Source: Candidatus Kapaibacterium sp. (GTDB taxonomy: Bacteria > Bacteroidota > Ignavibacteria > Kapaibacteriales > UBA2268). From it: 5,862 bases of DNA. Below the pieces are notes generated by a model. It saw nothing but the letters and a program-made list of their open reading frames with translations. It was not told the DNA's origin and did not search any database. Below are positions 1 to 5,862 of this stretch, one piece after another; position 1 is the stretch's first letter, and each line of letters starts with the position of its first letter. Where the stretch lies: positions 1 to 5,862 of the forward strand of contig JAUQWR010000501.1 in the NCBI GenBank assembly GCA_030835065.1. The letters run 5' to 3'. Made by a program: the position numbers and the translations under genes.

Positions 1-1414
1 TTATACCGGTATTGATGGTAAAATTAAAGAATTGCGTATTCCTATTGCAAATAGAAATCAAGCAGAAATTATCCTTACAGAAGGCGAAAGAGTTGATGGT
101 TCTTCACTATTCAAAGGCATTGTAGATGCCGGTAGCTCAGACTTATATGTTGTTCCAGTCTATAAAACTGCATTTTTGAATCCATTCGATAACGGCAGCT
201 TAGACTTGATTTGCAGATTTTTGGATAAAGACGGAAACCGCGCTTGGTTTGCTCCAGATAATATTCTTCATAACGCTGCTTCTAATATCAAGAAAGCTAG
301 TGGACTCGAACTATGGGCTTTGGGCGAATTGGAATTCTATTTGTTGAGCAACGACGATAATCCTTTGTTCCCTATGCCAAAACAAAGAGCTTATCACGCT
401 TCGGCACCATTTGTTAAGACTGCTGAAGTATTGAATGAAATGGTTCGCTATATCACTCAATTGTCTGGCAGTGTTAAATATGCCCACCACGAAGTTGGCT
501 GTTTGGAAAAAGTATGCAGCGATTTTCGTGAATTGAATGGTAAAAAAGCTGAACAAGTAGAAATTGAATTCTTGCCTGCACCTATCGAAGATATGGCAGA
601 CCATGTAGTATTAGCTCGTTGGATTATACGTAATGTAGCTTATCGTCATGGCTATACAGCTACATTTGTGCCTAAACTAGAAATTGGTCATGCCGGCAAT
701 GGTATGCACTTCCATCTTCAATTTATGCGCGATGGCAAAAATATTATGACTGACGAAAAAGGCGCTCTATCTGAAGAAGCAAGAATGCTTATCGGTGGTT
801 TGTGTCACTACGCACCTAGCCTTACTGCTTTCGGCAATATGGTTTCTGCATCATACTTGAGATTAGTGCCTCATCAAGAAGCTCCTACACTCGTTTGCTG
901 GAGTGAAATGAATCGTAGTGCTCTTATTCGTGTGCCTCTTGGCTGGAATAATTTGAGAAACCTGGCTTCGGTAGTCAATGAATCAGGTACTATTCCTTTG
1001 GCTGAAGATCCAAAACGCCAGACTGTCGAAATTCGTACTCCTGATGGTAGTGGCAATACTCACTTGTTGTTGTCTGGTATTGCTATGGCTGCAGAATGGG
1101 GACTTACAAATAAATCAGAAGCTTTGGATATTACAGAAAAATGCCATGTTACTGTTAATATTCACGAACATAATGCTCAAAATAATCTAGCAGAAATTGC
1201 GACAAGCTGCGTTGAATCAGCTGAAAAATTGTTGCAACACAGAGCATTATTCGAACGCAACGATGTATTCCCTCCACAGGTTATTTCGCATGTGGCTAAT
1301 GTATTGAAAAATGAAAATGATAAAGACTTGAATGCTAGATTAATGTCGCTTCCGGATGATGAAAAACTTCAAGAATCTAGAAGAATTATGCATAGAGATA
1401 TTCATAAAAATTAA
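1..1414 (+). CDS. Glutamine synthetase, 5'-partial (start lies upstream of the window)
   Basis: Glutamine synthetase joins ammonia to glutamate using ATP, the entry point of nitrogen into metabolism, in the cytoplasm. The reading frame is open from base 2, so the TTG at 32 is an internal Leu and not a start; 470 residues are visible. Counting from that Leu as residue 1: VDGSS (21-25) lies in the N-terminal beta-grasp domain; GELEFYL (98-104) carries the first pair of metal-binding Glu; HHE (152-154) and QVE (175-177) form the next metal/substrate site; GHAGNGMHFH (219-228) is the ATP/metal His motif; EAP (283-285) belongs to the Glu flap; NRSALIRVP (294-302) and VEIRTPDGSGN (332-342) hold the substrate Arg residues. 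HHE and QxE are about 20 residues apart instead of the few usual in classical type I enzymes, which marks a divergent subclass. I see no NLYDLP-type adenylylation site. The gene stands alone, with its own terminator downstream. Family assignment is firm; the subclass is inference. Confidence 0.95.
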   Translation, partial: YTGIDGKIKELRIPIANRNQAEIILTEGERVDGSSLFKGIVDAGSSDLYVVPVYKTAFLNPFDNGSLDLICRFLDKDGNRAWFAPDNILHNAASNIKKASGLELWALGELEFYLLSNDDNPLFPMPKQRAYHASAPFVKTAEVLNEMVRYITQLSGSVKYAHHEVGCLEKVCSDFRELNGKKAEQVEIEFLPAPIEDMADHVVLARWIIRNVAYRHGYTATFVPKLEIGHAGNGMHFHLQFMRDGKNIMTDEKGALSEEARMLIGGLCHYAPSLTAFGNMVSASYLRLVPHQEAPTLVCWSEMNRSALIRVPLGWNNLRNLASVVNESGTIPLAEDPKRQTVEIRTPDGSGNTHLLLSGIAMAAEWGLTNKSEALDITEKCHVTVNIHEHNAQNNLAEIATSCVESAEKLLQHRALFERNDVFPPQVISHVANVLKNENDKDLNARLMSLPDDEKLQESRRIMHRDIHKN

Positions 1415-1436
1415 TCTTGTAATTATATAAATTGAA

Positions 1437-1466
1437 AGAGCTTGTCTCAAAATTAATCCAAGCTCT
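1437..1466. other. Small hairpin after the glutamine synthetase gene
   Basis: AGAGCTTG (1437-1444) is repeated as its exact reverse complement CAAGCTCT (1459-1466) around a 14-base loop, 22 bases after the stop codon. No T-run follows on the plus strand, so it is not a terminator by itself. It may protect the mRNA 3' end or be chance. It lies just ahead of the stronger terminator. Confidence 0.4.
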
Positions 1467-1486
1467 AAAAATAAGATATAAATAAT

Positions 1487-1540
1487 ATTGGCTTTCATCA
1501 AAAACTCTTTATTGAGGATTTATGAAAGCCAATTTTTTTT
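1487..1540 (+). terminator. Intrinsic terminator of the glutamine synthetase gene
   Basis: A perfect 12-base stem, ATTGGCTTTCAT (1487-1498) against ATGAAAGCCAAT (1522-1533), is followed directly by a T-run through 1540. The loop is long for a terminator at 23 bases, but stem plus T-run gives a clear rho-independent signal 72 bases after the stop codon. It ends the upstream transcript, so the next gene must be transcribed separately. Confidence 0.85.
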
Positions 1541-1890
1541 CGACTCGAATTGACTTTTAAGACTATTCCGCAATTTGTAATAAAAAACGATGATATCTGT
1601 GGGATGCTAACTAGTACCAGCCTGATATTTGTTAAATTTCAATGAGAAAATATAAATTAAATAAATATTAAAACATAATTAATTATTGCATGTAATATTG
1701 AAAAATAGAAAAAAAATTGGATTTTACAAAAAAATATTTTTGTAATTTATCAATAGCATTATTTCAAGATTGTTAGTGAGCTAAAAAAAATACTGCTAAT
1801 TATTAATGAAATGATTCTTGGGAATACTTCTTTGATTGTTGGATGTGATTCATTATGAATTAATTAAAACTTTATAATATTTCCTTATTC

Positions 1891-1933
1891 GGAGGTTCAA
1901 ATGATTATCAAATACCACTTTTATCAACTTTAA
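1891..1933 (+). other. Ten-codon open frame with a Shine-Dalgarno sequence; possible leader peptide
   Basis: GGAGG at 1891-1895 sits five bases before an ATG at 1901, which opens a ten-codon frame (MIIKYHFYQL) ending in TAA at 1931-1933. The spacing is right for translation, and the frame lies 92 bases ahead of the secreted-protein gene. Against it: the peptide shows no run of a regulatory amino acid, I see no obvious attenuator pairing, and such short frames arise easily by chance. Treat as a candidate only. Confidence 0.2.
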
Positions 1934-1956
1934 TTCTTATGTAACTTATTACAATA

Positions 1957-1976
1957 TATATTTGTCTGTATATTTG
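1957..1976 (+). promoter_or_regulatory. Two Bacteroidota-type -7 box matches (TATATTTG)
   Basis: TATATTTG occurs at 1957-1964 and again at 1969-1976. Both fit the Bacteroidota -7 consensus TAnnTTTG and lie 50-70 bases before the ATG at 2026. I could not find a convincing TTTG -33 element at the usual distance for either. In DNA this AT-rich the motif can occur by chance, so promoter activity is only inferred. Confidence 0.3.
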
Positions 1977-1994
1977 AATGTGATTTCAAATATA
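1969..1994. promoter_or_regulatory. Perfect 10+10 base inverted repeat ahead of the secreted-protein gene
   Basis: TATATTTGAA (1969-1978) and its exact reverse complement TTCAAATATA (1985-1994) are separated by TGTGAT. The site overlaps the second -7 box match and ends 31 bases before the start codon at 2026. This position suits an operator for a dimeric regulator, or a hairpin in the 5' untranslated mRNA if transcription starts further upstream. No T-run follows, so it is not a terminator. The symmetry is seen directly; the function is inferred. Confidence 0.45.
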
Positions 1995-2011
1995 GGTTTA
2001 ATTATTATTTG

Positions 2012-2018
2012 AAAGGAG
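2012..2018 (+). promoter_or_regulatory. Ribosome binding site AAAGGAG
   Basis: AAAGGAG lies seven bases before the ATG at 2026. It fixes the start of the secreted protein, and the signal peptide begins at that Met. Confidence 0.75.
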
Positions 2019-2025
2019 TTTCATT

Positions 2026-3360
2026 ATGAAACGATTGGTTTTGATTCTTTTATTTATGTTTTCTTACCTGAGTGTTTATTCTCAGAACGACACAGTATGG
2101 GTATCAAACAGACACTGCTCTACGGAGAATATTACAGTTTCGCCTGATGAAAGATTTGTAGTCGCTTGGGGTAAAGATGGTTGGTGGGTGCCCGATCCTA
2201 GCTGGGATAGTGATACCTTAGATCCTCAAAATGCGCACTCTGATTACGGTAACCCAGCAAAAGTATTTAATGCTCAAACAGGTGAATGGATTAAGACATT
2301 TTTTGATTCAAATTGTGTTAACAAAAAATACAATAGTGTTACATCAGTAACATTTTCACCAGATTCAAACTTAATGATTATTGGTTCATCAGAAACACCT
2401 GCGTTAGTAGTAGATTTAAACAACAATCTTGAAGTTATTGATACAATACATGCAAATTTAGGAACAGCAGTTTATTCTGATGATGGAACAATAATAGCCG
2501 TAAATAATAAATCATTTTACGATGCTAGTACGTATACCAGACTAATGAGGTTTGGTATTCCTGATACAGTAAGGCCTCCTGATGTATTAAGTTATGTTGA
2601 AAATAAAGGAATATTTAGAAAAAATGGAAGAGAATACATATTCTCATTTAAATGTGAATATGGACCTAATCCTGTAAAACCATTAATATTTTCAGCCTGG
2701 GTAATAATTGATCTCGAAGATAGCACGCTAATAGTAAAGAGAGATATGCCATATACAAAATTTTATCATAGAAATGGTTGTGGCTATTACGGTTATGATT
2801 TGAGTTGGGAGCCAAGTACCCATCATAAATATGAAATAAGAGATTTTATTACAGACAGTCTTGTTCAAGAAATGAATTATCCGACGTTGAGTCTTCAATT
2901 TTCAAAAGATGGCGAGTATCTTTTTGCTGGTACATCTTGGTACAATATACCTGGAACAACAGTAATATGTAAGGATTTTTCAGATTATTTACTATGGCCT
3001 GTTACATTAGGAAATAGATATATATATGGAAATCCTAAAACAAGTACAGGAAAAAGCGGGAGAATAGCTGCCTCAATTCCATGTATAGCAACAGGCATCC
3101 CGCCAATAATACAAGGCAGAGAAAACTCCTATCCAATGCCATCAAGAGACTTTATGAATATTGATATTGAACTTGAGCCAGATAATTATTCAGCAGAAAT
3201 ACTTGATTTAAGTGGCAAGAAGATTGAAGAAATAAACATGGGGCAAAAATCCGGACTTGAGAAAGTTGAAGTCAACACAAGCAGGCTATCTCCCGGCACT
3301 TATTTTCTGCTCCTTAAAAACAGCAAACAAACACGAACATATAAGTTTGTAAAGGAGTAG
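2026..3360 (+). CDS. Secreted beta-propeller-like protein with T9SS C-terminal sorting domain
   Basis: A 444-residue exported protein of unknown specific function. Residues 1-19 are a Sec signal peptide (KR followed by a hydrophobic core LVLILLFMFSYLSV, cut near YSQ). The body contains WD40/YVTN-like blade signatures: VSPDERFVVAWG (38-49), VTFSPDSNLMIIG (108-120), AVYSDDGTIIAVN (148-160) and LQFSKDGEYLFAG (290-302), with a less regular stretch between. Residues 42-77 form an aromatic and Asp-rich insertion (GWWVPDPSWDSD). From about 366 to 444 there is a type A T9SS sorting domain: the YPMP start (369-372), AEILDLSGKKI (390-400), RLSPGTYFLLL (420-430) and a basic YKFVKE end. In this family the tail directs passage across the outer membrane and is usually removed. 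The gene is monocistronic, with a good ribosome binding site and its own terminator, and is convergent with a second protein of the same architecture. No catalytic motif is visible; a binding or surface role is inferred. Confidence 0.9.
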   Translation: MKRLVLILLFMFSYLSVYSQNDTVWVSNRHCSTENITVSPDERFVVAWGKDGWWVPDPSWDSDTLDPQNAHSDYGNPAKVFNAQTGEWIKTFFDSNCVNKKYNSVTSVTFSPDSNLMIIGSSETPALVVDLNNNLEVIDTIHANLGTAVYSDDGTIIAVNNKSFYDASTYTRLMRFGIPDTVRPPDVLSYVENKGIFRKNGREYIFSFKCEYGPNPVKPLIFSAWVIIDLEDSTLIVKRDMPYTKFYHRNGCGYYGYDLSWEPSTHHKYEIRDFITDSLVQEMNYPTLSLQFSKDGEYLFAGTSWYNIPGTTVICKDFSDYLLWPVTLGNRYIYGNPKTSTGKSGRIAASIPCIATGIPPIIQGRENSYPMPSRDFMNIDIELEPDNYSAEILDLSGKKIEEINMGQKSGLEKVEVNTSRLSPGTYFLLLKNSKQTRTYKFVKE

Positions 3361-3417
3361 AGCATAAATTTTAGAAATCCTTAATTAATAATTAAACAGA
3401 CAAAAATATAATTATAC

Positions 3418-3459
3418 AATCCTTTTATAAGCAATTAAGCTAATAAAAGGATTTTTTTT
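3418..3459 (+). terminator. Intrinsic terminator of the first T9SS gene
   Basis: A perfect 11-base stem, AATCCTTTTAT (3418-3428) against ATAAAAGGATT (3443-3453), runs into eight T's (3452-3459). Inside the loop AGC and GCT can add three more pairs after an A-A mismatch. It lies 57 bases after the stop codon. Confidence 0.85.
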
Positions 3460-3497
3460 ATAAATTTCAAAAAAAACAGCAAAGAAACAGTGTGAAA

Positions 3498-3647
3498 AAC
3501 CGTGAATAATGGCAGCAGAAGCTAATTCCCCTCATTGAGGGGTGTCTGCCGAAGGCAGACGGCGTGGACTCTTTAAATACCAGAAAGTGAAATCCATCCA
3601 CCCCGCCCGACTATGTCAGGCAGCACTCGAGGGTAATAAGACGTTTT
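3498..3647 (+). repeat. Dispersed intergenic repeat, copy 1 (about 150 bases)
   Basis: This stretch matches 5310-5459 in the same orientation over 150 bases without indels, with eight mismatches by my count (about 95% identity). It is about 51% G+C against AT-rich flanks, and the similarity stops abruptly at both ends. It contains two adjacent hairpins: CCCCTCATTGAGGGG (3528-3542) and GTCTGCCGAAGGCAGAC (3544-3560). The strand given is arbitrary. No open frame of useful length crosses it. It could be a MITE-like or REP-like element or a remnant of a mobile element; no target-site duplication is obvious. Confidence 0.9.
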
Positions 3648-3701
3648 CACTCAACTATTTGACTGTCAATCGCAGCTTGAAGGGGTAGTGGTTTTAATTT
3701 A

Positions 3702-3754
3702 ATGTTGTTTTATTATTTTATTCATAAATATCATAATAAAACATCATCTTTTTT
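3702..3754. other. Hairpin at the convergent gene end; possible terminator
   Basis: Bases 3702-3716 pair with 3733-3747 over 15 positions with one mismatch (TGTTTTATTAT against ATAATAAAACA is the perfect part). The loop is 16 bases. On the plus strand a six-T run follows (3749-3754), and on the minus strand the hairpin comes right after the stop codon of the 3753-5024 gene but only an AT-mixed tail follows. The better terminator orientation is therefore plus, which would stop read-through into the opposing gene. The stem is almost wholly A-T and weak. Confidence 0.4.
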
Positions 3755-5024
3755 ATTCCTTTATCACTTTTAGTGATTTTGTACCTGCATCGTTTATAAG
3801 TGATATTATATATATTCCTGGGGTCCATGCACCGCTGTTGATTTCTATGCTTTGATTATTTGGGCCTTGCTGTTCCTTACTATATACTATTTTACCTAAT
3901 CCATCTGTTATCAATAATATATTTTTTTCCTTATTTGTATTTAGTTCTATTTGCAATAAGTCACGAAATGGTGACATTGATTTTATGGATACTTCATTTA
4001 TTTTTTCATTTATTCCTAATGTTGTAGAATCATAACTTATACATTTTAAATTCATACCTGAATTAAAAATTATTTTATTAGAGCTAATTGATAAATAGAG
4101 ACTTCCTGCTACGATATCAGTATAAACTACTTGTTTAGTTTTCCAATTATAAATTCGTAAACCTGGGCCCCCACCTAGTAATATATAATCTGTATTATCG
4201 AAGAACATTGCTTTAGAAGCTAAATAGTTTGTAAAGAGTTTTTCTTTAAATACCACTTTTTGATCTACTAAATCATATATGGCAAGTGTCAAATCACCCG
4301 CTGTGGAAGCTACATACCTATCATCGTTTGATATCGACATCCATAGGCAGCCTGTTTTGTTGGATTCTGCTGCTCTTTGTTGCCCTGTCGTATAAAAACT
4401 TATTGCTCTCATTGAATCTAAACTGAAATGGAAATAATCACTATAATATGTATAATTCAATATCAGATTATTTGCATGATTTAATTTTATTATATTATCT
4501 ACATCCCAATCAAGGGTTTCTATCATTTCCTTTTTGGCTATATCTATCACATTTAGTTCATACCTATAATCCATCCAGTCAAATATTTCCGATGATGTGA
4601 TTATATATTTCTCGTCATTGCTCAATTTTATTGATGTACTATACGATTTATTTATTATTGTATCTACTTTTAATTCTTCCATATCTACTTTTATTATCGT
4701 TTCTTCTTTCTCTTTATATAAAGTTGCATAAACAAATCTATCATTACTTGTTGTAATAATTTTATTCATAAAAATTTTGCTTGAAAAAGTTTTTAAGATT
4801 GCACCCGTATTGGCATCTATTTTGTAAATAGTCGAAGCAGTAGAACCAATAAGATTTCCACCCAAAGCAAATACATAGTTGCCATCATTACTTAGTTTTG
4901 CATTAATTATTTCTACGTCTTTGAGTTCCCAGAGCAGTTTCGGCACTTCACCCGATTGGGCATAGCTAAAACAGGATAAGCAAATCGATGCATAAAGCAT
5001 CAGTAATAATTTTGAGATTTTCAT
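3753..5024 (-). CDS. Secreted beta-propeller-like protein with T9SS C-terminal sorting domain
   Basis: A 423-residue exported protein of unknown specific function. Residues 1-22 are a signal peptide (MKISK, then LLLMLYASICLSCFSYA); no proper lipobox precedes either Cys, so signal peptidase I cleavage near YAQ is expected. About six blade-like repeats follow, each a strand pair with an SNDxxY-type turn: 41-80 (LSNDGNYVFALGG), 88-120 (TSNDRFVYATL), 132-170 (KLSNDEKYIITS), 228-260 (SISNDDRYVAST), 270-304 and 308-332. They resemble WD40/YVTN propellers. The type A T9SS sorting domain spans about 343-423: SPFRDLLQIEL (351-361), LLITDGLGKIVYSKE (370-384), WTPGIYIISL (400-409) and a basic SLKVIKE end. 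The start is fixed by GGAGGA just upstream. The gene faces the other T9SS gene tail to tail and lies between two direct copies of the 150-base repeat. Beyond the fold and export route no function can be assigned. Confidence 0.9.
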   Translation of the reverse strand: MKISKLLLMLYASICLSCFSYAQSGEVPKLLWELKDVEIINAKLSNDGNYVFALGGNLIGSTASTIYKIDANTGAILKTFSSKIFMNKIITTSNDRFVYATLYKEKEETIIKVDMEELKVDTIINKSYSTSIKLSNDEKYIITSSEIFDWMDYRYELNVIDIAKKEMIETLDWDVDNIIKLNHANNLILNYTYYSDYFHFSLDSMRAISFYTTGQQRAAESNKTGCLWMSISNDDRYVASTAGDLTLAIYDLVDQKVVFKEKLFTNYLASKAMFFDNTDYILLGGGPGLRIYNWKTKQVVYTDIVAGSLYLSISSNKIIFNSGMNLKCISYDSTTLGINEKINEVSIKSMSPFRDLLQIELNTNKEKNILLITDGLGKIVYSKEQQGPNNQSIEINSGAWTPGIYIISLINDAGTKSLKVIKE

Positions 5025-5027
5025 AAG

Positions 5028-5033
5028 TCCTCC
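5028..5033 (-). promoter_or_regulatory. Ribosome binding site GGAGGA
   Basis: Read on the minus strand, GGAGGA ends three bases before the ATG at 5024-5022. It supports that start for the secreted protein, in agreement with the signal peptide position. Confidence 0.7.
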
Positions 5034-5240
5034 ATTTTTATTTTTTATCTATTACAAATCATATCTTTACTTAAATTCATTAGGATAGACATGATGTTTC
5101 GATACTTTTGAGGTGATTTCGTAAAACATTGATTTAAATAGTCTTCTGATTTGCGGAATCAACTTATATTAACTTATTAATTTATTTTATTTTTTCCTAA
5201 TTCTTTTTTCTCATGAGGGCTGATTGACGCTCTAGGTCGA
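5034..5240. other. AT-rich upstream region of the minus-strand T9SS gene
   Basis: This region should hold the promoter of the 3753-5024 gene. The closest thing to a Bacteroidota -7 box is TATGATTTG on the minus strand (5063-5055), one base longer than TAnnTTTG, with no clear -33 partner. No open frame with a ribosome binding site was seen. The last 30 bases (about 5211-5240) become richer in G+C as they run into the partial repeat. Confidence 0.5.
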
Positions 5241-5264
5241 CACTCGAGGGTAATAAGACGTTTT
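5241..5264 (+). repeat. Truncated repeat copy: last 24 bases only
   Basis: These 24 bases (beginning CACTCGAGGG and ending AAGACGTTTT) are identical to the last 24 bases of copy 1 (3624-3647) and differ at one base from those of copy 2 (5436-5459). The sequence in front (5211-5240) does not align convincingly with the full repeat. It ends 45 bases before copy 2 begins and has the same orientation. Confidence 0.85.
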
Positions 5265-5309
5265 TATATATTGAATATGTAAATTGAAATCACAAAAAGT
5301 TTAATAAAT

Positions 5310-5459
5310 AACCGTGAATAATGGCAGCAGAAGCCAATTCCACTCATTGAGGGGTGGCTGCCGAAGGCAGACGGGGTAGACTCTTAAAATACCAGAAAGA
5401 GAAATCCATCCACCCCGCCCGACTATGTCAGGCAGCACTCGAGGGTAATAAGATGTTTT
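5310..5459 (+). repeat. Dispersed intergenic repeat, copy 2 (about 150 bases)
   Basis: Direct repeat of 3498-3647, same length, about eight substitutions. Two of the changes break hairpin pairs that are perfect in copy 1: CCACTCATTGAGGGG at 5340-5354, and GGCTGCC for GTCTGCC in the hairpin at 5356-5372. Neither change is compensated on the other arm, which speaks against strong selection for the RNA structure in this copy. It ends about 50 bases from the 3' end of rimO and may adjoin that gene's terminator. Confidence 0.9.
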
Positions 5460-5504
5460 AAAAGCTATGTTTTACTTTTATTAAAGGCTTTTTACAGTAA
5501 AACA
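5460..5504 (-). terminator. Probable terminator of rimO
   Basis: On the minus strand, downstream of the rimO stop, TGTTTTACT (5504-5496) pairs exactly with AGTAAAACA (5476-5468). After the hairpin comes TAGC and then a short TTTT. The nine-pair stem is clear but the T-run is short and offset, so termination efficiency is uncertain. Confidence 0.45.
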
Positions 5505-5509
5505 AAAAT

Positions 5510-5862
5510 TTATACTAACTCTCCGATTAAATCATATTCAGAAGCAGCGCTAATTTTTACGTTTACAAAACTTCCTTCTTGCAAAGTTTTTTTGCTTTGA
5601 ATAATCACAGAATTATCTACTTCGGGAGCATCCCGCTCTGTGCGTCCGATATATGCACCTTCGTGTTCGCTATCAACCAATACTTTAAGAGTTTCACCGA
5701 TTAATTTTTTATTTTTTTCTAAAGAAATTTTTTGTTGAGCAATCATTATTTTTTCAACTCTTTTTTCTTTAATCAAATCAGGAATAGGATCGCCCAATTT
5801 AAAGGCTTTGGTATCTTCTTCAGGGGAATAAGCAAAAACACCTACTCTATCTAATTTGGCAC
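5510..5862 (-). CDS. rimO: Ribosomal protein uS12 methylthiotransferase RimO, C-terminal part (start outside the window)
   Basis: RimO is a cytoplasmic radical-SAM enzyme with two iron-sulfur clusters that adds a methylthio group to a conserved aspartate of ribosomal protein uS12. The frame runs open to the window edge; 116 residues plus the stop are visible, so the N-terminal domain and the radical-SAM CxxxCxxC core are not seen. The visible part starts with DRVGVFAYSPEEDTKAFKLG, the end of the radical-SAM domain in this family, followed by a helix (KEKRVEKIMIAQQKISLEKN) and the TRAM domain. The TRAM domain contains YIGRTERDAPEVDNSVII, a RimO-type signature that separates it from the related tRNA enzymes MiaB and MtaB, and ends EYDLIGELV. 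The TTG at 5797 is an internal Leu (KLGDP), not a start. The gene is well separated from its neighbours and is followed by a copy of the repeat. Confidence 0.92.
   Translation of the reverse strand, partial: AKLDRVGVFAYSPEEDTKAFKLGDPIPDLIKEKRVEKIMIAQQKISLEKNKKLIGETLKVLVDSEHEGAYIGRTERDAPEVDNSVIIQSKKTLQEGSFVNVKISAASEYDLIGELV

Larger units (their letters stand above)
1541..2025. other. AT-rich intergenic region, no convincing gene
   Basis: These 485 bases lie between the glutamine synthetase terminator and the first T9SS gene. They are strongly AT-rich with frequent stops in all frames. Small palindromes are present: TTACAAAAA (1724-1732) against TTTTTGTAA (1737-1745), and ATTCAT (1848-1853) against ATGAAT (1855-1860). 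Both could be chance in such AT-rich DNA. The 3' end holds a ten-codon open frame with a Shine-Dalgarno-like sequence and an inverted repeat, listed separately. The promoter of the downstream gene should lie here. Confidence 0.7.

Noticed and set aside
311..604. A 97-codon open frame on the minus strand within the glutamine synthetase gene
   Set aside because: It is fully antisense to a well-conserved enzyme, has no recognisable domain, and is explained as a shadow of the coding frame. The same holds for the short frames at 874-1056 and 978-1190.
1523..1561. A 12-codon ATG frame with GAGG in front, inside the glutamine synthetase terminator
   Set aside because: The ATG is part of the terminator stem and the frame runs through the T-run; chance is the simplest reading.
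3502..3640. Mirror symmetry GAATAATGG near the start and GGTAATAAG near the end of the repeat
   Set aside because: A mirror (not inverted) match of nine bases has no known role and is expected by chance.
3498..3647. Structured noncoding RNA gene in the repeat
   Set aside because: The hairpins of copy 1 are broken by uncompensated changes in copy 2, and no promoter or terminator fits; a DNA repeat explains it better.
3492..3650. Terminal inverted repeat of copy 1 (GTGAAAA..CGT against ACGTTTTCAC)
   Set aside because: The GTGAAAA and TTTTCAC parts lie outside or at the edge of the shared unit and are absent at copy 2, so they are not part of the element.
1565..5159. ATTCCGCAA at 1565-1573 and its complement TTGCGGAAT at 5151-5159 as ends of a large element
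   Set aside because: A nine-base match between strands is expected many times by chance in a window this long, and the flanks do not extend it.
3498..5459. Repeats as integron attC sites with the T9SS gene as a cassette
   Set aside because: The repeat ends do not show the GTTRRRY / RYYYAAC core sites, and no integrase gene is in view.
1..5862. tRNA, rRNA or CRISPR array
   Set aside because: No cloverleaf-like sequence, rRNA core motif or regularly spaced short repeats were seen on either strand.

Overview
The window looks like chromosomal DNA of a Bacteroidota/Chlorobiota-type (FCB group) bacterium. Two of its four genes encode exported proteins ending in a type IX secretion system (T9SS) sorting domain, a machinery confined to that group. 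The noncoding DNA is very AT-rich. No closer taxon can be supported from the sequence alone.

Layout. (1) Positions 1-1414, plus strand: a glutamine synthetase whose first codons lie upstream of the window, followed by a small hairpin and a strong intrinsic terminator. (2) 1541-2025: an AT-rich gap with no convincing gene. It ends in a perfect 10+10 base inverted repeat and a good ribosome binding site. (3) 2026-3360, plus strand: a secreted beta-propeller-like protein with a T9SS tail, closed by a second strong terminator. (4) 3753-5024, minus strand: a second, convergent secreted beta-propeller-like protein with a T9SS tail. (5) 5510-5862, minus strand: the C-terminal part of RimO, the radical-SAM methylthiotransferase that modifies ribosomal protein uS12. 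Its start lies beyond the window.

The least ordinary feature is a dispersed repeat of about 150 bases, roughly 51% G+C in an AT-rich setting and about 95% identical between two direct copies (3498-3647 and 5310-5459). The copies bracket the second T9SS gene. A third element (5241-5264) carries only the last 24 bases of the repeat, with unrelated sequence in front. This makes the 3' end look like a separately conserved module and suggests that the gene sits inside a repeat-bounded segment.

Glutamine synthetase (nitrogen assimilation) and RimO (ribosome modification) are housekeeping genes. The two T9SS proteins between them are surface or secreted accessory proteins of unknown role, in what looks like a variable pocket. 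I see no operon among the four genes: each is separated by more than 300 bases and most have their own terminator. I found no convincing new enzymatic or defence system.
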